A stretch of DNA of 64,000 bases, taken from contig OX392527.1 in the NCBI GenBank assembly GCA_947623455.1, positions 8,180,001-8,244,000 of the forward strand, given 5' to 3'. The translations under genes were made by a program, and so were the position numbers. A model generated the notes under the pieces. It had not been told where the DNA came from. It did no database searches and saw only the letters and a list, made by a program, of their open reading frames with translations. This stretch comes from Mimachlamys varia. Its lineage: Eukaryota; Mollusca; Bivalvia; Pectinida; Pectinidae. Positions 17,847 through 27,900 of the stretch are shown here, piece after piece (the first letter of the stretch is position 1; every line of letters starts with the position of its first letter).

Positions 17847-18790
17847 CTTGGATTTTATTAACCCTGTTATCTGTAGAAGATTAATACGCACCCAGAGATG
17901 TTTTCAATCTTTCAAATAAAAATAATGCAATAAATTAACAAAGCATATACAAATACTACAATTATCACAGGTATTAAATCAAAAAGCAAATAATGGCATA
18001 TTTTCCATGACAATGCTTTCAAATAATTAGGCCTAGGGCCTATATAGTATTTATGTTTCGTGCGGAAGTAGAGTTATTGTGAGTGGTTGGGTTGTCAGAG
18101 CCCTGTAGGAGGCCTACATTTTGTAGGCTGTTGCACCGTTTGACTAGTTAGACCTAGCTGTTAGCTAGTCTTGTGCTTCCATCCGTAACTCAGGAGATGA
18201 CATTCAATTAAGGCCTAGCCTAACATCTTATATGTTTACATTTGTCTTAGAGTAACAACCAGAGACGTACTGTAAAGCATGGACATTTAATAAAGTTCAT
18301 AAGTTTATAGTAAAGTATATAAGACGGAACATGATGAAGTTTGTAAGTCTAAGCTTACCGTAAACTCATACATGTGACGGATGCTTCATCACCGACAGTA
18401 TATTTAAAAAAACTTTATACATGTAGCTCAACTATATTTCAAAAATATTCACTCTAAATTAAAATTGTTATCAAATTAAACGATATATGAATTATATTAT
18501 GTTGTCGATAGATTTTTAATATTTATAATATATAAAAAAGTTTTGGGACATTGTGGCATGGGGCGAATCGATCCGTCCGCCCCAAATATTTTGGAACAAA
18601 TATGACATGGCATTTGGGACAATGCAAAATAAATTTGGGACATTGTGGCATTGGGGCGAAACGTCTTGCACCCCCTATATCTATACAAATTTGGAATGGC
18701 AAAGCGTTTTAAGTTTTTAGGTTGTCGCTTACTATTTCCGTACATCAACTAAAAGTTTTGTTTTGTTGCAAGAAACAGGTTTTTTTTTAA
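17847..18790. other. GRB2 5' side: probable 5' UTR and promoter region, elements not resolved
   Basis: A candidate 5' UTR acceptor lies at 17871-17872. The stretch 18055-18190 is relatively CpG- and GC-richer than its surroundings and could hold the first exon or promoter; no TATA or initiator can be assigned. At 18540-18670 a GGGACATTGTGGCAT block is repeated twice as a direct repeat. Confidence 0.3.
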
Positions 18791-18795
18791 TTTCT

Positions 18796-18908
18796 ATTCA
18801 GTGATATCACCTTTTCATTACAGTGATATCTCTTATTCATTGTAGTGATATCACCTATCCATTATGGCGATATCGCCCTATACATTATGGCATCACCCTA
18901 TCAATTAA
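18796..18908. repeat. Short tandem array of GATATC-containing ~22-bp units
   Basis: Four to five units with AGTGATATCACC or GGCGATATCGCC followed by TATCCATTA-like sequence. The palindrome is GTGATATCAC or GCGATATCGC, conserved as a palindrome although its outer bases change together. Confidence 0.8.
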
Positions 18909-20810
18909 AGAGGCAATTTAGTGAACCCAAGTTTTTTTTTTTTAAATTAACTAGAATGAAAAATTCGCGAGGACACGAGTTTGATTTCACACGTACTTCT
19001 TTCAAGGTGAGTTAGATTAACGAACTATGCTGCCAATAATTATGATCTATACGATTATTATTAGATCCCACGAGAAACGCATGGAAAACATAAAGTTTTG
19101 TCAAAATTTCGATATTAATAGTTCACAAGGATTATCGAACTACAATAATATTTGGTGATACTATAACAAACTTCGCTTAATTGCCCCTCTAAAAATAAGT
19201 ATACAACATTTGATATAGCCAACATAATTCATTAAGCTACTCTTAAGCACTTTACAGTACATATAATCTCTCTATACAATTGTCACAAAATCAATACAAA
19301 CACATACAGTCCTATCGCGTAATGTATCCCTAATTCTAAGATTTTGCAGGAGCTGCCTTATTAGGCGTTAACTACTAGTCCTATACCACCTGGCTAATAT
19401 ATCCCTATATGTGTGTATGTATGCGTATGTGCTGGAGATGTATTGTGTTCTGTTGGTAGTGGGGTCGTGCTTTCGACGGCACATAATGTGTTATTTTGGA
19501 GTGCAGGGTGGGTTTTTAAAATAAAACCTAATGCTTCTGTAAATTTTTTGCTTCATATAATTTTCTGGATATGTTGATTCATGATGGATCAACTCATGTT
19601 TTCATTCGACAGCACGGCTATTTCGTCGGCTTAGAGAAGCATCATGGGGTGATGGCTGTTATGTCTCAGCAATATAGGCCTAAACCATTGTAAGAGATAG
19701 TACAAACCAGTACAAATCTACATAAAGTTAGATGGAAGTTGTCTTTTCTATCTCGTCTTCAGTATCACTGGAAAAAAATGTTCATTGATTTTAAAGGTGA
19801 CAACAGCCAAGCATCCACAATGAGAAAAGGGGGCCAACAAAATGTAATACAGAACGGTTAAATGGACAGTTTAAGAACTCCACAACTTTGTGTATAGCCC
19901 TGTCAACAAAATTCTTGATATCCAATGCATTATATTACTGGGGTACCATGACCTTTTCAGGAAAGTGTCACATAATATGCCAGTTTAATATTTGAACAAA
20001 TTAACAGATCATAATGAAAGATGCATACATTCTTGAGATGTTTTTGAGCAATTGATGGATTCTGACCTGAAAAGAAAATGCTTATTTTAACAGTTAGTAT
20101 TGTTAATTTATGCATTTATGCTATTTTTTTGCTAAAGGCGAAAATAAAGTATATGGTATTCATATATGTTGTGATTTTGTTTCTTCTAAGTCATAGCTAT
20201 TACCAGAAAGTATAAAGTCTAAAAATAGGATAATTATGAAAGCCTCTATCTTAACTAAATATAATATAATGGTTAACTTTAGCGATTGAATGTTGCAATT
20301 TGGACTCGGTAGCATTTGGAGGGAAAATGAGCCAGGGTCGAATGAAGGCCGCGAAAAAAAAGACTGCTTACAAAAAAGTTTGTTACTAAAAATAACACTT
20401 GGTTCATTTTTTTGGCTACTAAATTTTTTGGTCCAGGGTGCCCTCAGTCAATATTTGAATCCACCAAGTCAGTATAAAAGATGACGTAACACACACATAT
20501 GCTGCACATTTTAAATTAAGTGATAAATACACTATGCCAAAAAAATAAATTAAACTGCATCATTCATACATAACACCATATTAACCGAATCAAAGGTCCT
20601 AAATGCTCATATTAGATATGAAACTTTTTTGCAAAAGACTGAAATTGCATTAGATAAAATATGAAATTTACAGTGAGAATTGAGACGTCACAATGATTAT
20701 GATGTCATAAACGGAATATTAACTCGGTGTTTCGAAAAGTAGAAACATCAGAGTGTCAATATCACAAAATACGGACCTCCACGTGACCCTATTTTAAATC
20801 TTTATTATGG
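18909..20810. other. Unique AT-rich intergenic sequence, nothing recognised
   Basis: There is no convincing coding frame, RNA gene or array. It lies between the divergent GRB2 and CHCHD1 genes on the GRB2 side of the LINE cluster. Confidence 0.5.
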
Positions 20811-20955
20811 CCCTTCCCCGAGGGAACTGTTCTCTTATAGTGTTGTTCTGGGGGTGGGGTGGGTGGGGGGTAGTATGGGGCCCGAGCCATCAGGCGAGGT
20901 ATACTATACCTCCCCAGACAACGCTATAAGAGAACTATTCCCCGAGGAGAAGGAA
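20811..20955. repeat. Inverted repeat with ~40-bp arms and G-rich loop
   Basis: The left arm (CCCCGAGGGAACTGTTCTCT, then TATAGTGTTGT) pairs with the right arm (ACAACGCTATAAGAGAACTA, then TTCCCCGAGG) around a GGTGGGGTGGGTGGGGGG loop. It may be a MITE remnant or the end of a mobile element. It sits just before LINE fragment A. Confidence 0.75.
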
Positions 20956-21431
20956 CATAAAAGCTTTAGTACATCACATGACTGTCATTTGAATTTTGCT
21001 GAGCCTCTGTGGAAATATCATGTAATATGTGTGATAACTAAAATTCTTCAAACGTTGAATATTACACCGGAGACGTATATACTAAACTTTCCAAACTGAA
21101 CCCGTCAAAATCATCAGGACCAGATGGATTGCATCCAAAAATATTAAAAGAAATAGCCCAACAAATTAGTTCACCAATAGCTAAAATATTCAACAAATCA
21201 TTAGCAGAAGGAACCTTACCATCAGAATGGAAATGCCACTCCTCTGTTCAAGAAAGGAAACAAAGGCAATGTCGAAAACTATAGACCAAAAAGTCTAACA
21301 AGTGTAGTCGTAACATGTGAACCAATCATTAGAGACAGTATTAGGAACCATCTACTTATCAACAATCTGTTGTGTGACGGACAATTTGGATTTAGACCAG
21401 GAAGATCTACAACTCTACAAATTTTGGAAGT

Positions 21432-22319
21432 TTTCTTCTTCTTCTTCTTGATGATTACATCACCCGGATTTTCAATTTCATGTTTTGTTATTTCACATTG
21501 AATCCATGGGCCATCAATACACTTGTGAAAATATTAACTTTCCTGTGATCAGAGTAATTTCAATTAAAAAAATATAACATGAAATTGTGCAATTTTTATA
21601 TTTTCTAAATAATGTTTAAAACTCTACTACAGTATCTAGAATAGTTCTAGGTACAAAATGCTTAATAATTACATGTCATTTATCTATTCAAAGCATTTAT
21701 CTTAAGTTTGTTTATGAGTTGTGCTTCATTATGCATATTTGAGGTTGCTATGAAACTCCCTCAAAATTTTGAGGAAATTCTCAGATTTATTTGAGGAAAA
21801 CTACAGATTTTACTTTTGAACAAGTGAACTTGAGGAAAATCTCAACATTTGAGGAAAATCTCAAAATTGAGGAGGAAATTGAGAAATTTTGAGTTGAGGA
21901 AGGTTTTTGCAAGTCATTTTGAGGAAACTCAAATAATTTGAGGAAATCCTCAGATTTGAGGAAATCTCAACACTTAAGTAGTTTTATACAAGCGGGGCCC
22001 GGTCTGTTGGTTAAAATCACAGTGGCGTGATAAAAGTTAGTTACAGTGGGTTTTTTTTTTGTGCAGATCAGATAAAAGGGGTAAAAGCTGGTGTGGTGTT
22101 CAGTTGATGAGGGCTTCAAGGGCTACGTAGGGAAATGTGCCTTGAAGTCCTCGAGTGTAGTGCAATGTACTGCTGCTACAGGAAGGAGATTCCAATGTGT
22201 TATTGTGTGTGGGAAAATGAGTATTTATAAGTATCCTTTGTAGCAGAGATTTGTTTGAAAGTGTGTGTATGAGCGTATCTGGTTCTAGAATCTGCTGGGG
22301 TGAGGATAGGTGAAATCAC
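21432..22319 (-). mobile_element. LINE fragment C: 3' end of another non-LTR element, minus strand, inserted in A
   Basis: On the minus strand a frame reads TITHWNLLPVAAV and then TLEDFKAHFPT, stopping at TAG (22123-22125). This is the typical carboxy-terminal end of CR1/Jockey-type ORF2 proteins. It is followed by a 3' UTR and a region (about 21720-21980) of repeated TTGAGGAAAATCTCAA-like units. Only the last ~60 codons can be traced, and upstream coding sequence is absent or decayed. It interrupts LINE A exactly between its GFRPGRST and DFIKAFD blocks. Confidence 0.65.
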
Positions 22320-22591
22320 AAAAAAAATAGATAATAGAATAACTTTCGATGCCATTTATCTTGATTTTATAAAGGCGTTTGACAGTGTTTCCCACAAGCG
22401 TTTATTATTAATATTATCATCACTAGGAATTAGAGGAGATATATTGTAATGGATCCAATCTTTCCTTGAGGACGGAAGACAGAGAGTGGTAGTGAATGAA
22501 CAATTTTCAGACTGGATGAGTGTCCAAAGTGGAGTGCCCCAAGGTAGTGTGTTAGGACCAGAGCCTTTCTTGATATATATCAATGATTTGT

Positions 22592-24362
22592 CAGTAAGAT
22601 AAGATAAGTAAGATAAGATAAGTTTATTTCTGGTGCAGGACATTTTATAGTCCTCTATACCAGACCAAAAAAAAAAAACAGATATTGTTATACATATATA
22701 CAGAACACATATTAAAAAAATCATGTACATAATAGTTTAAGATTAAATTTCAGTCCAGTATATTACTCTATGTTTTATATGGTTATTTCAGCTGTGAAGT
22801 TATAAAAAATATCTTGTTTTCTCCAATGATTGTCCAGAGCGTTTTTGAAAACGTTTATATTGGGTGCGGATACTATAGATTCAGGTAGTCTGTTCCAATA
22901 TTTTACTGTTCTTATTGAAAAAGAATGTTTCCTTGCTGCTGATGTTTCACGAATAAAGTAGATTTTCTTTGAATTTCCTCTTCTGCTGTGTCTCTGTGAT
23001 GCATCTTCCCATAAAACGACGGTGTTACAGCATTCCTTGTTGTATATCCCATTAATTATCTTGTACAATTCAATCATATCTCCTCTAACTCGTCGAAAGG
23101 ACAGTGTTGGAAGTTTAAGTTTTTCCAATCTTTCGCAGTAGCTTAGATTTTTCATGCCCGGAAGACATTTTGTAGCCCTGCGTTGGACGCCCTCAATCAT
23201 ATGTATATGTTTACTTCGGTATGGATACCACACTGGGCTAGCATAATCCAGTAGGGAACGTACAAGGCATTTATAAAGAGGAACAAATGTTTTTATATCC
23301 ATAAATTGAAATGTTCTTCTTAGGAGAGCAAACATGGAATTTGCTTTTTTAACCTTTTCGCTGATGTGGGCTTCGAATGAGGGATCATAATCTATTATAA
23401 CGCCAATATCTTTTTCCTGCGTTTTTGTTTGAAGTAGGTTTCCTTTAAGTTTGTAGGTGACATCTTGGTGATCTTGATCCTTCGGTATTCCTCTGCCTTT
23501 TCTCATGTGCTTACATTTGTCCGGATGCATTTTGAGAAGCCATGTATCGCTCCAGTCGCACATAGCGTTTCGGTCATCCTGTAGCTCAGTGCAGTGGTTA
23601 GTGTTATCAATAATTTTAAAGATCTTCGTATCATCTGCAAAGAGGTACATGTCCGACTTAACAATGTCTGGCAGATCGTTTATAAATATAACAAATAGAA
23701 TTGGCCCTAGGACTGATCCTTGTGGAATGCCTGAAGTTACTTTACTCCATTCTGAATCTTTTTGACTTCTGTCTGTTAGAAATCCTGATATCCAGAAGAT
23801 GATTTGATCCGAAAAATTATACGCCTTAAGTTTGTTGACTAATCTTTTATGTGGAACAGTGTCAAACGCCTTTTGGTAATCCATATAAATACAATCAACA
23901 ATTTTATTATTGTCTAGAGCTTCGGTCCATTTGTCCATTACCTCTAGATGTTGGAGACAGGTGGACCTTCCCGATAAAAAGCCATATTGTTTATGTGAAA
24001 AATAGTTGTTTGTCCTCATAAAATGTGTTATGTGTTCCCTTATAATTGTTTCTAAAACTTAACACGGCACAGATGTTAGACTAACTGGTCTATAATTTCC
24101 TGCCATGCATTTGTCCCCCTTTTTAAAGATTGCGCTGACCCGAGCCTTTTTCCAATCATCCGGCAGTATACCCGTTGATAACGTTTGATTGAAGATTTCT
24201 GTCAGTGGTCCCGCTATTGATGGTGCAATGTTGTGTAGATGCATGGGATGGAGATCGTCTAATCCTGGTGATTTTTCCAGTTTAAGGTTCTTGAGTAGTT
24301 TATAGACTGCTTCCTCCTTCACAGTTAGGTTGGGCATTTCTTCTTTTATCTGCATTTGTTGC
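22592..24362 (-). mobile_element. LINE fragment B: 5'-truncated non-LTR reverse transcriptase with one in-frame stop
   Basis: The frame on the minus strand runs from 24355 to a stop at 22775, interrupted once by a TAA (24059-24061). The first part has KSPGLDDLHPMHL and GNYRPVSLTS. The 414-codon part has QYGFLSGRST (residues 11-20), motif A YMDYQKAFD (Asp47), GIPQGSVLGP (97-106) and FADD (127-130), then a C-terminal WNRLPESIV block. The 3' UTR ends in TTATCTTAC-type tandem units at 22594-22625. The endonuclease domain is missing, and the sequence before GIPQG looks a few residues short. CR1/Jockey-like by motifs. It could encode a reverse transcriptase fragment but not an autonomous element. 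Confidence 0.9.
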
Positions 24363-24811
24363 TGTTAGGGATGATAAAACGTACGTTCACAGCGTTGGAT
24401 AAGGAAACGTTCACAAGTTTGTACAAATTACTAATTAGGCCGCAGTTAGATTACGCAGTAACAGTTTGGAACTCCTTCCATAGAACTGGAAAACGTGCAA
24501 CGACCACTGACACGTGTGGCCAGGATAATAACCATCAAATTTTCTTTTGATGTTATCAATTTGCTGAAACCATAATGAAAATGATAGCCAAATTTCAGCT
24601 TGATACGTCAAGCTGTTAAACTTCACAAAAAAAATCGACTATCAGACATTGAAAAAGAGTGAACGAGTCCGGGTTGCTCGTGATGTGTCTATCGGGCTCT
24701 CCCTGATGGTCATATGTATCACCAACCGTAGGTAGGATGACTATTGATCTAGGGGAGATCACTCTGAGAGTAAGCGAGGTTAGTTGTTGATAGTTAACAT
24801 TTGCCTTTGAA

Positions 24812-24953
24812 ATGCCTCGGCTAACCGAGTTTGTGTTAACAAAGCACAAACGTGCTTTTGGCTACAAACCTGATCCTCAACGTTATAAGGTATTGAAAGC
24901 ACCGTTTATTGTTACAAACAGCCTTAAGATGAAGACGGACCGATTGTTAACAG
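24812..24953 (+). CDS. CHCHD1: CHCHD1 exon 1 (basic N-terminus)
   Basis: This exon has 47 codons plus one base, starting MPRLTEFVLTKHKRAFGYK and ending DRLLT with donor ACAG|GTAAGT. It is rich in Lys/Arg, as expected for an rRNA-contacting mitoribosomal N-terminus. The spliced codon GAG (Glu48) forms with the first two bases of exon 2. It lies about 280 bp beyond the last recognisable LINE sequence. Confidence 0.85.
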
Positions 24954-27900
24954 GTAAGTTTAGGCCTAAGATGCAGTAGGCCTTTTTAGTATAAGCCTAA
25001 GCTATATCAGCTACTCGAACTGAACATTGTTAGAAGTTTTACACGTTGTTCGACTTTTGACAGGCACCGTGTGTCGCAGTCGGCAAAATCATACTCTGAT
25101 ATTTAAAAATGTATGCCAAACTTTTAAAATATTTGCAGGACCAGGGACGTATACGTCCCTGGCAGGACATTTGGGCAGGTAATAAAAAAAATTAAATATT
25201 TTACAGGTCCAAAAAATTCTAACTTACAGAGATTTTTTTTTCAATTTTGTTAGACGTTTGCAGCGGTAATTTTGTTTCTTTTTGACCACAGGGACTAGGC
25301 ACAGATGTCACTATAAAATAATTGTCATATTTTTTTTACCCCTCTCGAATATAACCGGTACCCCTCCCACTACTATAAATCTGTGACAAGGGGAAGAACT
25401 CAGTAGCCTGAAGGAGAAAGTCGACCTATATGGTATCAGCTAAAAGATGAAAGTTTCATCTTTAAAATGAGGCATGCATTTAAAAAACTGGATTTCATTC
25501 AGTGACGAAAATGAGCTTAGAGTGAAAATTTGTAAATTTTCTTTGTTCCGGCTAGTTCTTTCCCTTGTCACAGTTATATAGTAGTGAGAGGGGTTATATT
25601 TGAGAGGAGTAGTCAAATTATCTGACCATCATTTTATTAGCTCACCTGGCCCGAAGGGCCAAGTGAGCTTATGTGATGGTGCAGCGTCCGCCGTCCGTCG
25701 TCCGTCCTGCGTCCGTCAACTTTTTCCTTTAAACGACTTCTTCTAAAATACTGAAAGGCCCAGTGACATGAAATTTGGCTGGTAGATTTCTTGGAAGGAG
25801 CTGAACAAAGTTTGCTGAAAAAAATCACTTTGACCTAATTTCAAGGTCACGGGGGTCAAAAATGTCGAAACCTTCAAACAACTTCTTCTAAAATGCCGTC
25901 AGGCATAGAAACTTCATATTTGACTGGTAGCTTCCTTGGATGAAGCCAAATAAAGTTTGCGAAAAGAAACGACCTTGACCAATATTCAAGGTCACAGTGA
26001 GGTAAAATCTATTTTAAACTTTAAACGACTTCTTCCGAAATACAAAAAGCCCTAGTGTTGTGGGTTTGATTTTTACTTTTTGTATTGATGCAAATAAAAC
26101 ATTCTGACACATGCAATGAAAATATGCATAAGCTCTACTGTACATGAATATATATGCCATTTCAATGAAAAATACAAGAATTATAAATCTTAACAATTTA
26201 ATGTATACTTAGCCAAGTTTGTAGGGTTTTGCATTGAAGCAATCCCTATATCTTTTTAAAGCATAAAAACTGAAATGGATCCCACTATTTTTCAGTCTAT
26301 GCAGAAGGACCCCATTTATTTTCGAAAGGACTCCATTTATGAAATACCCAGCGCTTACTCTGCTTAGATAATAAAAATATACAATTAAACCTTTCCACTA
26401 CTTATTATACTGATAGATACTTCCAGTAATGAATAATACTCAGATACATTAATGAAATATATTACTTTAAAGCAGCATAGTCATTTTACTTATTATATTA
26501 TGAATACACAATATTTATTTATGCATTTAAAATACTATTCAAATTCTGATTATACTAACTCACATTTATCAATATGCTAGAAATACAGTATTAAAAACAA
26601 AGACATGTGCACTTATATAATCACAACACGTATCGTGTGCTAACGTTAATTCGTGGCTCTAGCTGATATCGTCGTCTCAAATCATAATCTGTACAGTAGA
26701 TTATGAAGTAAATTGTAATAGAGTAAATATACTCACTCACTACGATGTATCTCAACAAATGCGTAACACTTAACTTTCACAAAGCATATAAAACTTGTAT
26801 GGTTAACAAATATACAAACCTCCATATATATAACATGTAAGTATTGTATATTCAAATAGATCATCAGATTAACAATTCATTTAAATATATTATTATTTAA
26901 ACATTTATACTAATCATACACTAGGGGACATAATATTAGGGTAAAGGGTTAATACATACCGGTAATCAAACTAATTGAAATATAGATTCAAACTTACCAA
27001 AATATACCTCAAATCTCAACACCGAAATTGGCCTAACGGTTCAACTTTTCTAATCAAATTCAAAACTGACCGGAAGATAAAATAAGTGTAAAACGAGTAC
27101 CAACGAACAAACTTTCAACCAATGAAACAACTTGGTTAAAGTTTGTCAAAATGTCACATGTATTTTCCGTCATACACATACCAAACGCCACAATACATGT
27201 ACACATAATGCGAACACACAATGCGCCACGTCCTCCCGAATATATCTCGCGCGGATCAGAGTGTAAATATAAAACATTATGTTTCAAGTCGTGAATTAAA
27301 TTACAAATCATTTATACTAACATAAATTTGTCTCATATAAATGACTGATGCAATTTATGCATGTAACATATACATAATATTATACATAGTAGTTGTATTA
27401 ATAAATGTAAATTATGAATAAGTTAATTAAACACCTAAATAAAATGACCCTGTTACAGAAACAAATGACGAGATGTATTTAAATATTTTACTGGTCTGAA
27501 CAGATTTTTGTCGGACATTTTCCGACGGTGTTTTACACAGACTGCATCATAAGATTGTACACATTCAGATAGTTACCATATACAATTTATAGGCGGAATA
27601 GTTCGGCCTCTCTGATCTGCTAAATATTGGGACAGCTTATATTTAAGAGCCGCTAGTTAATAAATAATGAATATTATTTATTTTTGGACTCTTTAAAATC
27701 ACTTTATAAAAAAACAAGCTGTTACCATGTTGAAAGTGTTTCACATAGACAATCTCTTGTTTAATTAATCACTAATTTTTGTTAAGTTAATTTTGTGAAT
27801 ACATATTTGTTTCAGAGCAACCATACAGAGATAACTTGTGAATATTTGTTTCAGAGCGACCATGCACAGATGAATTAAAGACAATGTTGGACTGCTACAA

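Larger units (their letters stand above)
20970..24530 (+). mobile_element. LINE fragment A: non-LTR reverse transcriptase, plus strand, broken and interrupted
   Basis: Remnants of one reverse transcriptase occur in order. 21080-21431 holds SKSSGPDGLHPK, a gapped YRP-S-TS block and GFRPGRSTT. 22320-22591 holds the motif A region (DFIKAFDSVSHKRL), VPQGSVLGP and YINDLS. 24361-24530 holds the thumb-like GMIKRTFTALDKETF and QLDYAVTVWN. It carries frameshifts and an in-frame TAA (22446-22448). Two minus-strand LINE pieces split it at about 21432-22319 and 22592-24360. About 120 residues including the catalytic ADD motif are missing between the last two blocks. The motif set suggests a CR1/Jockey-like clade. 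It is not functional. Confidence 0.8.

Noticed and set aside
22356..22730. 124-codon minus-strand frame
   Set aside because: It straddles the junction of LINE A and the LINE B 3' end, antisense to reverse transcriptase motifs; no family resemblance.
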